From: Aquabacterium parvum
Lineage (GTDB): Bacteria; Pseudomonadota; Gammaproteobacteria; Burkholderiales; Burkholderiaceae_C
Assembly (NCBI RefSeq): GCF_001447195.1
Contig: NZ_LFRI01000341.1
Coordinates: forward strand, 186,001-250,000
Direction: 5' to 3'
DNA length: 64,000 nt
The notes below the pieces were generated by a model. The model saw only the letters and a list, made by a program, of their open reading frames with translations. It did not search any database and was not told where the DNA came from. Below, piece after piece: positions 27,970 through 37,392 of the stretch; position 1 is the stretch's first letter; every line of letters starts with the position of its first letter. The translations under genes were made by a program, and so were the position numbers.

Positions 27970-29934
27970 ATGACCGACGCTTCTCGTGACCTCATCGATG
28001 CCGAACTGCCGCATGGCAACGAGGCCAACGAAATCACCCAGGAAACCGCTGCCGAACCCACCGGCCCCAACTTCGCAGAGCTGGGCCTGAGCCCCGAGCT
28101 GTGCAAGGCCCTGGCCGACTCCGGCTACACCCAGCCCACCGGCGTTCAGATCAAGGCCATCCCGGCCGCCATGAACGGTGCCGACCTGCGCGTGGCCTCG
28201 TCCACCGGCTCCGGCAAGACGGCCGCCTTCATGCTGCCCGCGCTGGAGCGCATCGTCGCCGCCCGCGGCGACAGCAAGCGCCGCGACAACCAGGGCGGCA
28301 AGGGCAAGACGCACGGCCCCCGCGTGCTGGTGCTCGCCCCCACCCGCGAACTCGCCATGCAGGTTGCCAAGGCCGCATCCACCTACGGCAAGCACATGCA
28401 AGGCCTGCGCGTGGCCACCATCGTGGGCGGCGTGCCTTATGGCTACCAGCTCAAGGCCCTCAAAGGCCCGCTGGACGTGCTGATCGCCACACCCGGCCGC
28501 CTGCTGGACCACCTCAACACCGGCGCTGCCGTGCTGTCCAACCTCGAAGTGCTGGTGCTCGACGAAGCCGACCGCATGCTGGACATGGGCTTCATCGATG
28601 ACATCGAAGCCATTGCCGACGCCACCCCAGCCGAGCGCCAGACCCTGATGTTCTCGGCCACCTTCGCCGGTCACGTCGGCCAGCTGGCTCAGCGCCTGAC
28701 CCGCGATGCCTTGAGCATCGAAGTGGCCTCGCACACGGACAGCCACGACAACATCGAGCAGCGCCTGCACATGGCCGACTCGCTGGTGCACAAGAACAAG
28801 CTGCTGGACCACCTGCTGGCCGACAAGGCCGTTGACCAGGCCGTGATCTTCACCAGCACGCAGCGCGATGCCGACATCCTGGCCGACCGCCTGGCCGACA
28901 TGGGTCACGCCGTGGCCGCCCTGCACGGCGGCATGCCGCAAGGCCGTCGCAACCGCGTGCTGCAAGGCCTGCGCATGCGCCAGCTGCGCGTGCTGGTCGC
29001 CACCGACGTGGCCGCTCGCGGCATCGACGTGCCGACCATCACCCACGTGATCAACTACGGCATGCCCATGAAGGCAGAGGACTACGTGCACCGCATTGGT
29101 CGCACCGGTCGCGCAGGTCGTTCGGGCCTGGCCGTGACCCTGGTCGAGCGCCGCGACATCGGCATGCTGCGCCGCATCGAGCGCTTCACCACCCATCGCA
29201 TCGCCGAATCGGTGATCGAAGGCATGGAGCCGCAAACCAAGCTGTTCAACGACCGGGGCCCGCGCCATGACAAGCCGATGCCCGGCCATGGCCGCCGTGG
29301 CGGTGGTTTTGGCGGCGGCTTCGGTGGTGGCGACCGCTTCGGTGGCAAGCGCGAAGGCGGCTGGGGCGATCGCAACGACCGCGGTGGCGAGCGTGGCTTT
29401 GCCCCACGTGAAGACCGTGGTTTCGCACCCCGCGAAGACCGTGGCTTCCAGCCACGTCCGGACCAACGCTTCAATGGCCCGTCCGAAGACCGTGGTTTTG
29501 CGCCGCGTGACGACCGCGGCGACCGTGGTGGCTTCGGTGGCGGCGAGCGCAAGCGCTTCGACGACCGCGGCAACTTCGGCCACAAGCCCTTTGGTGACAA
29601 GCCTTTCGGCGGCAAGCCGTTTGGCAACAAGCCTTTCGGCGACCGCCAGTTTGGCGACCGCCCGCAAGGTGAGCGCAGCTTCGGCGGCGACCGTCCCTTC
29701 GAGAAAAAGTCCTTCGACAAGCCGGCCGGCAAGTCGTTCGGTGACAAGCCTTTCGGTGACAAGCCGTTTGGCGGCAAGGGTGGCAAGGCCTTCGGTGGCA
29801 AGCCCTTTGGCGAAAAGTCGTTCGGCGAGCGCTCGTTTGGTGACAAGCCTTTTGGCGACAAGCCCTTCGGCAACAAAGGCGGCTTCAAGCCCGCTGGCGG
29901 CAAGCGCCCTGGCTTCGGCAAGCGCGAAGGCTGA
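27970..29934 (+). CDS. rhlE: DEAD-box ATP-dependent RNA helicase, RhlE type
   Basis: This 654-residue helicase has the Q motif near 35-60, Walker A S-T-G-S-G-K-T (78-84), D-E-A-D near 200, S-A-T near 225 and H-R-I-G-R-T-G-R near 375. From about residue 432 the protein changes to a low-complexity tail: R-G-G-rich repeats with 'E-D-R-G-F-A-P-R' units, then from about 538 to the end many copies of a five-residue unit of the form K-P-F-G-[DGN]. Such tails bind RNA and promote condensation. The ATG at 27970 is chosen over an in-frame start 31 codons upstream because it begins the usual acidic N-terminus. A long structured leader precedes it. Confidence 0.93.
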   Translation: MTDASRDLIDAELPHGNEANEITQETAAEPTGPNFAELGLSPELCKALADSGYTQPTGVQIKAIPAAMNGADLRVASSTGSGKTAAFMLPALERIVAARGDSKRRDNQGGKGKTHGPRVLVLAPTRELAMQVAKAASTYGKHMQGLRVATIVGGVPYGYQLKALKGPLDVLIATPGRLLDHLNTGAAVLSNLEVLVLDEADRMLDMGFIDDIEAIADATPAERQTLMFSATFAGHVGQLAQRLTRDALSIEVASHTDSHDNIEQRLHMADSLVHKNKLLDHLLADKAVDQAVIFTSTQRDADILADRLADMGHAVAALHGGMPQGRRNRVLQGLRMRQLRVLVATDVAARGIDVPTITHVINYGMPMKAEDYVHRIGRTGRAGRSGLAVTLVERRDIGMLRRIERFTTHRIAESVIEGMEPQTKLFNDRGPRHDKPMPGHGRRGGGFGGGFGGGDRFGGKREGGWGDRNDRGGERGFAPREDRGFAPREDRGFQPRPDQRFNGPSEDRGFAPRDDRGDRGGFGGGERKRFDDRGNFGHKPFGDKPFGGKPFGNKPFGDRQFGDRPQGERSFGGDRPFEKKSFDKPAGKSFGDKPFGDKPFGGKGGKAFGGKPFGEKSFGERSFGDKPFGDKPFGNKGGFKPAGGKRPGFGKREG

Positions 29935-29945
29935 TCCTCAGCCAC

Positions 29946-29975
29946 GGCGGTTTCGGCGAACACACTGAAACCGCC
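29946..29975 (+). terminator. Hairpin after rhlE without U-tract
   Basis: GGCGGTTTC (29946-29954) and GAAACCGCC (29967-29975) form a perfect 9-bp stem with a 12-base loop, 11 bases after the rhlE stop. There is no following U-run, so it is a 3' stabilising hairpin or a Rho-assisted end rather than a classic intrinsic terminator. Confidence 0.45.
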
Positions 29976-30063
29976 CACGATGGTGCGCACGGCCTCGGTT
30001 CGCAGCGCCCCATCGATCACCCCCTCTGAATCAGCGCCCTGACGGGCTGCGCCAGCGCAATCG

Positions 30064-30750
30064 TCAGGGCTGCTCCAGCACATCCGCCCCTTTGGGCGGC
30101 GTGAACTGGAAGCGATCTGCCGCCAGCTTGGCGCGCGAATCGAGCTGTGTGAACGTCAGGCGCGAACGCTGCCCGAAGCTGTCGAGGATCTCCAGCTCGG
30201 CCAGTTGACCCTGCCGGAACCCCACACGCACCGACTGGAACTGCCCATCCTTGTTGCGAGGACGGGCCTCCACCCATTTCAGACCAGACGTTGCCTGTTG
30301 AGCCGTCGGGGTCGCGGACGCCGCACCCGATGATGACGCAGGCACGTCGATGGTCGCCACATTGCTGAGGACAAAGTCCCTCTCGAGGGCGCCACCTGCC
30401 AGCAAGGCTGCAGGGGTTGCGCCCACAGCCTGCGTCATGGGCCGAACCGTGACCTGGTTGAGGTCTGCGTCATAGAGCCAGACCTTCTTGCCATCGCCCA
30501 CGATGACCTGCTCGGTCGGCTTCGTGTAGACAAACCGGAATCGGTCAGGGCGCTGAAAAGCCAACGTGCCTTCGGACTTGCGTGTGCGCTTGCCGTCCGG
30601 TGAGGTGACGGTCTGCACGAAACTGCCCTGCCCGCTCTGCACGTCTTTGACGAAAGCGCGCAGCGACGCCACGGCGTCAGCCCTGGCGGTCGCCACGCAC
30701 GCGATCGAAAGGCAGACTGCCACGGCCGCGGTGCGCGAGGTGGCGCTCAT
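30064..30750 (-). CDS. lolA: Outer-membrane lipoprotein chaperone LolA
   Basis: This 228-residue periplasmic carrier moves lipoproteins from LolCDE to LolB. It begins with a cleavable signal peptide (cleavage likely after A-R-A near residue 24) followed by 'L-R-A-F-V-K-D-V-Q-S-G-Q-G-S-F-V-Q', 'F-Q-R-P-D-R-F-R-F' and the C-terminal 'D-S-F-G-Q-R-S-R-L-T-F' typical of LolA. The ATG at 30750 gives a standard signal peptide; in-frame ATGs at 30786 and 30792 would add 12 or 14 residues. A Ser/Ala/Thr-rich insertion of about 20 residues lies near the middle. It follows ftsK on the same strand, the usual order in this group. Confidence 0.92.
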   Translation of the reverse strand: MSATSRTAAVAVCLSIACVATARADAVASLRAFVKDVQSGQGSFVQTVTSPDGKRTRKSEGTLAFQRPDRFRFVYTKPTEQVIVGDGKKVWLYDADLNQVTVRPMTQAVGATPAALLAGGALERDFVLSNVATIDVPASSSGAASATPTAQQATSGLKWVEARPRNKDGQFQSVRVGFRQGQLAELEILDSFGQRSRLTFTQLDSRAKLAADRFQFTPPKGADVLEQP

Positions 30751-30847
30751 CCGGGGCAGAAAAATGGATCCGTTGGTCTGGGTCATCGGCATCGGATGCG
30801 GTCTGTTCTCAAGGTGGTGAGGCGATTGTTTCACGTCGCCTGGCGCT

Positions 30848-30879
30848 GCCAAGCAAAGGGGCCAAGCAAAGGGGCCAAG
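30848..30879. repeat. 13-bp tandem repeat between ftsK and lolA
   Basis: Two exact copies of GCCAAGCAAAGGG (30848-30860 and 30861-30873) are followed by a partial copy. The repeat sits in the 150-base ftsK-lolA spacer; no function is evident. Confidence 0.5.
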
Positions 30880-30901
30880 CCCTCGACTGAGACAAGCTAG
30901 C

Positions 30902-33397
30902 TCAGCTCTCGTCCCAGGGCGCCGACGTGGCACCGCCATCGCCACCGCGCTGCGGCACGATGAGCTCGCGGTTGCCGTTGGTCGCCATGCTGGAGACCAG
31001 GCCGGACTTCTCCATCTGCTCGAGCAGGCGCGCGGCGCGGTTGTAGCCGATTCGCAGGTGGCGCTGCACCAGCGAGATCGAGGCCTTGCGGTGCTGCAGC
31101 ACCACGGCCACGGCGTTGTCGTACATCGGGTCCTGCTCGCCATCGCCGCCGCCCATGGGCGAGCCGTCGAGGTTGCTGCCTTCATCTGAAAGGCTGCCGC
31201 CTTCGAGGATGCCTTCGATGTAGTTGGGCTCGCCCTGCGTCTTGAGGTACTCGACCACGCGGTGCACTTCTTCGTCGGACACGAAGGCGCCGTGCACGCG
31301 CATCGGCAGGCCGGTGCCCGAGGCCATGTAGAGCATGTCGCCCTGCCCCAGCAGCGCCTCGGCGCCCATCTGATCGAGGATGGTGCGGCTGTCGATCTTG
31401 CTGGAGACCTGGAAAGAAATGCGCGTCGGGATGTTCGCCTTGATCAGGCCGGTGATGACATCGACCGAAGGCCGCTGCGTCGCCAGAATCAGGTGGATGC
31501 CGGCGGCACGGGCTTTTTGCGCCAGGCGCGCGATCAGCTCTTCGATCTTCTTGCCCACCACCATCATCAGGTCGGCGAGTTCGTCGATCACGATGACGAC
31601 GTGTGGCAGGCGCTCGAGCGGCTCGGGCGAATCAGGCGTGAGGCTGAAGGGGTTGGGCACCAGCTCGCCACGCGCCTTGGCCTCGTCCATCTTCTTGTTG
31701 TAGCCCGCCAGGTTGCGCACGCCCATCTTGCTCATGAGCTTGTAGCGGCGCTCCATCTCGCCCACCGCCCAGTTCAGCGCGTTGCCGGCCAGCTTCATGT
31801 CGGTCACGACCGGGCACAGCAGGTGCGGGATGCCTTCGTAGACGCTCATTTCAAGCATCTTCGGGTCGATCAGGATGAGGCGCACGTCGCGCGCCTCGGC
31901 CTTGTAGAGCAAGGACAGGATGGTGGCGTTGATGCCCACCGATTTACCCGAGCCGGTGGTGCCGGCCACCAGGCAGTGCGGCATCTTGGCCAGGTCGGCC
32001 ACCACGGGCGCGCCGACGATGTCCTTGCCCAGGCCGATGGTCAGCATCGACTGCGCATCGTGGTAGACCTGAGAGCCCAGGATCTCGGTCAGGCGGATCA
32101 TCTGGCGCTTGGCGTTGGGCAACTCCAGCGCCATCAGGTTCTTGCCCGGGATGGTCTCGACCACGCGGATGGACACCAACGACAGCGAACGCGCCAGGTC
32201 CTTGGCCAGGTTGACGATCTGCGAGCCCTTCACACCGGTGGCCGGCTCGATTTCGTAGCGCGTGATGACCGGGCCCGGCGAGGCAGCGACCACGCGCACC
32301 TCGACGCCGAAGTCCTTGAGCTTCTTCTCGATCATGCGAGAGGTCATCTCCAGGGACTCGGCCGTCACGGTTTCCATGCGACCCGGGGCGGCGTCCAGCA
32401 GGTCGATCTGCGGCAACTTGTTGTCGCCCATGTCGGCGAACAGCGGCTTTTGCTTTTCCTTGACCACGCGCGTGGACTTGGGCACCTCGACCACAGGCTG
32501 CTCGATGATCAGTGGGATGGGCTCGAGGGGCAGATCGTGGCGCACCTCTTCGAACACGCGCTCGCGCTCGATGGTGGCCTGCTCGCCGATGCGCAGGTCT
32601 TGCTCGACCTCGCGCTTGGCCTCGCGGCGCTCGCGCAGGGCATCGACGCGCTCGCCGATGCGCTCGGCGAGGTCCAGCCAGGAAAAGCGCAGCGCCAGCG
32701 ACAGCCCCGCCACCAGCACGGCGATCCAGAACACGCCCGAGCCATTGAATCCCAGCCAGGTGGTGCTCAGCTTGCCCAGCGTGTAGCCCAGCACCCCGCC
32801 GGCGTGCTCGCCAGCCAAGGCTGCTTCCTGCTTGTACAGGCGCGACCACTCCAGCGAGCAACTCGCCGACATCAGCATCACCAGGCCCAGCCAGATCCGC
32901 CAGGCAGGCACAGCAGGCTCGGACCCTCCGCTGGCCAGGGCGTCGTCACGACGCAGCCAGCGGGCCAGGGCCCCCAGCCAGGCCCGGGCGCCGATCACCA
33001 GCAACCACCAAGCCGACAAGCCGAACAGCAGGTAGGCCAGATCAGAAGCATGAGCCCCCAGCGCGCCCACCCAATTGCGCACCTCCTGGTGCTGGCCCGA
33101 GGTGGTGAAAGCGGCATCCAGCCGGTGGTGGCTGATCAGGGCCAGCAAGGTCAACAACCAGACCACACCGCCAAACAACAAAGCCATCTGGAAGCGCAAG
33201 GTGTGCTCTGGCGCCACCGGCACATCGACCGGCTCCGGCACCGCCGGTCGGGAAAGGCGAGAGCCAACGCGGCCACCAGGAGGCGCCTCGCCCCGCCCTG
33301 ACGGACGGGGGGTGGCAGGGGCATCTGACTGCAGGGAACCCAGGGGAAATGTCATGCGCCCATTTTGGGGCAAAAGCTCACCTTGCCCTGCCGACAT
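30902..33397 (-). CDS. ftsK: DNA translocase FtsK
   Basis: This 831-residue protein couples chromosome dimer resolution to division. It has four membrane helices (about residues 70-260), a linker, the RecA-like motor with Walker A G-T-T-G-S-G-K-S near 479-486 and Walker B '[10 protein letters not shown]', and the C-terminal gamma winged helix that reads KOPS. The linker is short. The ATG at 33397 has GGAGG at good spacing, but that site lies in a perfect hairpin; an ATG at 33355 (M-T-F-P-L-G-S-L) is the alternative and may be the conserved start. Confidence 0.94.
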   Translation of the reverse strand: MSAGQGELLPQNGRMTFPLGSLQSDAPATPRPSGRGEAPPGGRVGSRLSRPAVPEPVDVPVAPEHTLRFQMALLFGGVVWLLTLLALISHHRLDAAFTTSGQHQEVRNWVGALGAHASDLAYLLFGLSAWWLLVIGARAWLGALARWLRRDDALASGGSEPAVPAWRIWLGLVMLMSASCSLEWSRLYKQEAALAGEHAGGVLGYTLGKLSTTWLGFNGSGVFWIAVLVAGLSLALRFSWLDLAERIGERVDALRERREAKREVEQDLRIGEQATIERERVFEEVRHDLPLEPIPLIIEQPVVEVPKSTRVVKEKQKPLFADMGDNKLPQIDLLDAAPGRMETVTAESLEMTSRMIEKKLKDFGVEVRVVAASPGPVITRYEIEPATGVKGSQIVNLAKDLARSLSLVSIRVVETIPGKNLMALELPNAKRQMIRLTEILGSQVYHDAQSMLTIGLGKDIVGAPVVADLAKMPHCLVAGTTGSGKSVGINATILSLLYKAEARDVRLILIDPKMLEMSVYEGIPHLLCPVVTDMKLAGNALNWAVGEMERRYKLMSKMGVRNLAGYNKKMDEAKARGELVPNPFSLTPDSPEPLERLPHVVIVIDELADLMMVVGKKIEELIARLAQKARAAGIHLILATQRPSVDVITGLIKANIPTRISFQVSSKIDSRTILDQMGAEALLGQGDMLYMASGTGLPMRVHGAFVSDEEVHRVVEYLKTQGEPNYIEGILEGGSLSDEGSNLDGSPMGGGDGEQDPMYDNAVAVVLQHRKASISLVQRHLRIGYNRAARLLEQMEKSGLVSSMATNGNRELIVPQRGGDGGATSAPWDES

Positions 33398-33426
33398 GCC
33401 AACGCCTCCACGAGGGAGGCGTTGGC
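33398..33426 (-). promoter_or_regulatory. Perfect hairpin covering the ftsK ribosome-binding site
   Basis: A 12-bp perfect inverted repeat (33398-33409 with 33415-33426) ends on the base next to the ATG at 33397. On the minus-strand message its 3' arm contains the GGAGG ribosome-binding site. It also lies 50 bases behind the upstream crp-type gene, but no U-tract follows, so it is not a typical terminator. Confidence 0.6.
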
Positions 33427-33476
33427 AGACTGCCGGGGTCGCCGCAGCCGGCGACCGACTGACAGCAGGTAAAAGG

Positions 33477-34148
33477 TCAGGCCGTCGCGGCCAGCCGGTC
33501 CTTGAGGACCACGCTGCCAGAGTCCTGGGTTTCGATCAGGCCCCGCTCCTCGAGGTCCTTCATCACCCGGGAGACCATCTCGCGGGACGCGCCCACGTGC
33601 TTGGCCAGGTCCTGGCGCGACACCTTGCCGCGGATGATCTTCTCGCCGGCGTCCTCGTCGGCCATGTCGAGCAGGGCGCGGGCCACGCGGCCGTACACAT
33701 CCAGCAGGGCCAGCGATTCGATCTGGCGGTCGGCGTTGCGCAGGCGCTGAACCAGGCCACGCAGGATGGCGTACGACAGCGAGGAGTTTTCGGGCAGGCA
33801 GCGGGCGAATTCGGCACGGCCCAGCACCAGCACATCGGTCTGCACCTCGGCGCGGACGGTGGCGGAATGGGGCTCGTTGTCGATCAGGCTCATCTCGCCC
33901 AGGTAGTCGCCTGCTTCGAGCACGGCCAGGATGACTTCGCGGCCACGCTCATCAGACGCCACGACGCGGGCACGCCCGGTCAGCAGGATGAACAGGGCGT
34001 TGGTTTTGCGACCGCGTTCGACGATCAGCTCGCCGCGGCGGTAGCGGCGCTTGACCACTCCTTCGGCGATGGCTTCGGCCTGGGCCTGCGTGAGCATCGA
34101 AAACAGCGGCACGCGACGGATCAGGTCGAGGTTGGACAACATGGCCAT
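33477..34148 (-). CDS. Crp/Fnr-family transcriptional regulator
   Basis: This 223-residue protein has an N-terminal cyclic-nucleotide-binding fold (about 15-125, with '[11 protein letters not shown]' and 'H-S-A-T-V-R-A' resembling the phosphate-binding cassette of Crp) and a C-terminal helix-turn-helix ('[20 protein letters not shown]', about 170-190). No Fnr-type cysteine cluster is present. Whether it binds cAMP, c-di-GMP or no ligand cannot be told. It is divergent from trxB with an inverted repeat between them and lies upstream of ftsK on the same strand. Confidence 0.9.
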   Translation of the reverse strand: MAMLSNLDLIRRVPLFSMLTQAQAEAIAEGVVKRRYRRGELIVERGRKTNALFILLTGRARVVASDERGREVILAVLEAGDYLGEMSLIDNEPHSATVRAEVQTDVLVLGRAEFARCLPENSSLSYAILRGLVQRLRNADRQIESLALLDVYGRVARALLDMADEDAGEKIIRGKVSRQDLAKHVGASREMVSRVMKDLEERGLIETQDSGSVVLKDRLAATA

Positions 34149-34216
34149 GGCGGCTCCTTCAGCGGGTTGTGAGAAGGGGCTGTGGCCCCATCTGATGCGA
34201 GTGTGTCGGGTGTGAT

Positions 34217-34237
34217 CAGGTGGACAAATGCCACCTG
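34217..34237. promoter_or_regulatory. Inverted repeat between crp-type gene and trxB
   Basis: CAGGTGG / CCACCTG form a perfect 7-bp inverted repeat with a 7-base spacer. It lies 69 bases from the regulator start and about 27 bases before a TACAAT box (34264-34269) that could serve trxB. It does not match the TGTGA-N6-TCACA consensus, though a TGTGATCA half-site (34211-34218) overlaps its edge. Confidence 0.45.
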
Positions 34238-34397
34238 CAACGGTGTGACAAACAACCTGTCCCTACAATTTTCGGCAGCGGCGCGGGATTTTTTAGCACT
34301 TTATGGAGGTCCGCCCAAGAGGCATGCACCGAACAGCGCCGTGAATCCCGCACAGTTCGCGCCCGTCCCACCCGGCTGGGCGAGAATCCGCACCTGA

Positions 34398-35393
<996 letters not shown>

Positions 35394-35437
35394 CCCCCTT
35401 GGGGCGGCGCCCCGCGGAACCAGAGATCACGCAGACT

Positions 35438-35466
35438 TTGCCAAACGGCCGGAATCTGTCTATAAT
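35438..35466 (+). promoter_or_regulatory. rpmB-rpmG promoter
   Basis: TTGCCA (35438-35443) and a consensus TATAAT (35461-35466) are separated by 17 bases. Transcription from about 35473 would give a 5' leader of about 180 bases before rpmB, in which I see no conserved riboswitch. Confidence 0.8.
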
Positions 35467-35652
35467 CTTGGTTTTTGCAAAATTCGTCCCGAAGCCATGG
35501 CTTGAGGCGTCGATCTCGTCGATGCACCAGGCCCGTTTCGGAAGGGTGTGAACCAGGGTCCGGCCCAACAGACCGAACCCCTGCTCTGCACACTGGCCAC
35601 CGCAACATCAGCATCACCTCGGTGGTGCATACCAAGCGAACGGAGAAGCGTC

Positions 35653-35886
35653 ATGGCACGCGTCTGTCAAGTCACGGGCAAGGGCCCGATGTCCGGGAAC
35701 AATGTTTCCCACGCCAACAACAAGACCAAGCGTCGTTTCCTGCCCAACCTGCAGTACCGCCGTTTCTGGGTCGAGAGCGAGAACCGCTGGGTGCGCCTGC
35801 GCATCAGCACCGCCGCTCTGCGCCTGATCGACAAAGTCGGCATCGACCAGGTCCTGTCGGACCTGCGCGCTCGCGGCGAACTGTAA
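35653..35886 (+). CDS. rpmB: 50S ribosomal protein L28
   Basis: This 77-residue protein is the standard bacterial L28 ([12 protein letters not shown] and '[12 protein letters not shown]'). The start is ATG 35653 with CGGAG upstream; the longer open frame is not supported. rpmG follows after 14 bases, forming the common rpmB-rpmG operon. It lacks the C-x2-C zinc ligands of the C+ form. Confidence 0.98.
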   Translation: MARVCQVTGKGPMSGNNVSHANNKTKRRFLPNLQYRRFWVESENRWVRLRISTAALRLIDKVGIDQVLSDLRARGEL

Positions 35887-35900
35887 TCTAGGAGAACACC

Positions 35901-36071
35901 ATGGCTGCAAAAGGCGGACGCGAAAAGATCAAGCTGGAATCCACTGCGGGCACCGGCCACTTCTACACGACCAGCAAGAACAAGAAGACCACGCCCGAAA
36001 AGCTGGAATTCATGAAGTTCGACCCCAAGGCGCGCAAGCACGTCGCCTACAAGGAAGTGAAGCTGAAGTGA
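35901..36071 (+). CDS. rpmG: 50S ribosomal protein L33
   Basis: This 56-residue protein ([12 protein letters not shown] and '[10 protein letters not shown]') is L33 of the zinc-free type: the usual cysteine positions are not cysteine. GGAG precedes the ATG at 35901. It is the second gene of the rpmB operon and is followed by an intrinsic terminator. Confidence 0.97.
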   Translation: MAAKGGREKIKLESTAGTGHFYTTSKNKKTTPEKLEFMKFDPKARKHVAYKEVKLK

Positions 36072-36105
36072 TTCAGCGCCAGCCCCTGGTGGCTGGCACT
36101 CCCGC

Positions 36106-36145
36106 AAAAAACCCGCCCGGGCATCCAGCCAGGCGGGTTTTTTTC
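36106..36145 (+). terminator. Intrinsic terminator of rpmB-rpmG
   Basis: AAACCCGCC and GGCGGGTTT form a 9-bp stem (about 36109-36117 with 36132-36140) flanked by an A-run and a T-run, so it may work in both directions. Confidence 0.85.
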
Positions 36146-36181
36146 ATGCACCATGGGAAGCCTCGAACACACGGAGGCCCC

Positions 36182-36964
36182 ATGGACCCCACCCTGCCCT
36201 CGTCGCTGCTGCTTGGCCAGAAGGCCCTGGTGGTCGGCGTCGCCAACGAAGCCTCGATCGCCACCGGTTGCGCCAGGGCGTTTCGCCAATGCGGCGCCGA
36301 CCTCGCGATCACCTACCAGAACGAGAAAGCCCGCACGCACGTGCTGCCGGTGGCCGAATCGGTGGGCGCGGACATCGTGATGCCCCTGGACGTGACCGAC
36401 GAGGCCCAGCTTGACGCGGTCTTCGAGGCCATCGCTCAGCGCTGGGGCAAGCTGGATCTGCTGGTGCATTCCATCGCCTTCGCCCCGAAGGCCGATCTGC
36501 AAGGCGGTCTGCTCACCAGCTCGGCCGCCGGATTCGCGCAGGCCATGGACATCTCGTGTCACTCGTTCCTGCGCCTGGCCCGACGTGCGGTGCCGCTGAT
36601 GCGCGACGGCGGCACGATGTTCGCCATGAGCTACCACGGCGCGAACAAGGTGGTGCCGAACTACAACCTGATGGGACCGGTCAAGGCTGCGCTGGAGTCA
36701 GCCTGCCGCTACCTGGCCCACGAACTGGGGCCGCGCGGCATCCGGGTGCACGCCATCTCGCCGGGGCCCATTGCGACGCGCGCGGCGTCGGGGCTCAAGG
36801 AGTTCGACGTGCTGCTGGCCCACGCGGTGGCCGAAGCCCCGCTGGGGCAGCCGGTGGACACCTTGGATGTGGGCATGACGTGCGCCCACCTGGCCAGTCC
36901 CCTGGCCCGACACCTCACCGGCTCGACGCATTACATCGATGGCGGGCTGAACATCATGGCCTGA
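36182..36964 (+). CDS. fabI: Enoyl-ACP reductase (NADH), FabI family
   Basis: This 260-residue short-chain dehydrogenase reduces enoyl-ACP in the last step of fatty-acid elongation. The FabI cofactor motif G-V-A-N-E-A-S-I-A is at about 18-26, 'I-T-Y-Q-N-E-K' follows, and the FabI catalytic spacing Y-x6-K occurs in Y-N-L-M-G-P-V-K near 161-168. The N-terminus (L-L-L-G-Q-K-A-L-V-V-G) and overall divergence from the usual E. coli-like protein suggest a second, fabI2-type copy as found in some rhizobia and Burkholderiales; that is inference. It stands alone between the ribosomal operon and the convergent cheY-like gene. Confidence 0.85.
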   Translation: MDPTLPSSLLLGQKALVVGVANEASIATGCARAFRQCGADLAITYQNEKARTHVLPVAESVGADIVMPLDVTDEAQLDAVFEAIAQRWGKLDLLVHSIAFAPKADLQGGLLTSSAAGFAQAMDISCHSFLRLARRAVPLMRDGGTMFAMSYHGANKVVPNYNLMGPVKAALESACRYLAHELGPRGIRVHAISPGPIATRAASGLKEFDVLLAHAVAEAPLGQPVDTLDVGMTCAHLASPLARHLTGSTHYIDGGLNIMA

Positions 36965-36993
36965 GGCCGTTCAGCCAGCCATCGACCGGTCCA

Positions 36994-37362
36994 TCAGCCG
37001 GTGGCCAGCTTCTTGAATGTGGCCAACACGGCGTCGCCCTTGAAGGGCTTGACGATCCAGCCTTTCACACCGGCGGCCTTGCCCCGCTCTTTCATGATCG
37101 GGGTGTTCTCGGTGGTCAGCATCACGATGTTGACCGCCGCATTGCCCAGCTCACCACGGATTTTCTCGGCCATGGTCAGGCCGTCCATGTTGGGCATGTT
37201 GACGTCGCTGACCACCAGCTTGACGCGGGGGTCGCCCTTGAGCTTGGTCAGGCCATCCCGGCCATCAACGGCCGTGATCACGTCCAGGCCATTGGCCTTG
37301 AGGAAGTCACTGACTTCGTTGCGAACGGTTGCGGAGTCATCGACGACGAGCACTTGTGCCAT
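36994..37362 (-). CDS. CheY-like single-domain response regulator
   Basis: This 122-residue receiver has the full active site: D-D at 8-9, phosphoacceptor D53 in V-S-D-V-N-M-P, T near 83 (M-L-T-T-E-N) and K in W-I-V-K-P-F near 105. It is the last gene of a five-gene minus-strand unit (kinase, MCP-like stub, CheX, pseudo-receiver-CheX, CheY) and is the obvious phosphate acceptor of the kinase. Its output target is unknown. Confidence 0.9.
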   Translation of the reverse strand: MAQVLVVDDSATVRNEVSDFLKANGLDVITAVDGRDGLTKLKGDPRVKLVVSDVNMPNMDGLTMAEKIRGELGNAAVNIVMLTTENTPIMKERGKAAGVKGWIVKPFKGDAVLATFKKLATG

Positions 37363-37392
37363 GTTGGTTCACCTTTGGGTTTGTCAGAGCCA

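Noticed and set aside
29581-29934. Repetitive DNA at the rhlE 3' end as a minisatellite or CRISPR-like array
   Set aside because: The repeats are in frame, degenerate at third positions and encode the K-P-F-G tail; there are no spacers.
35399-35413. GGGGC-GGC-GCCCC hairpin after trxB as an intrinsic terminator
   Set aside because: The stem is only five pairs with a 3-base loop and no U-tract follows; it may be incidental in GC-rich DNA.
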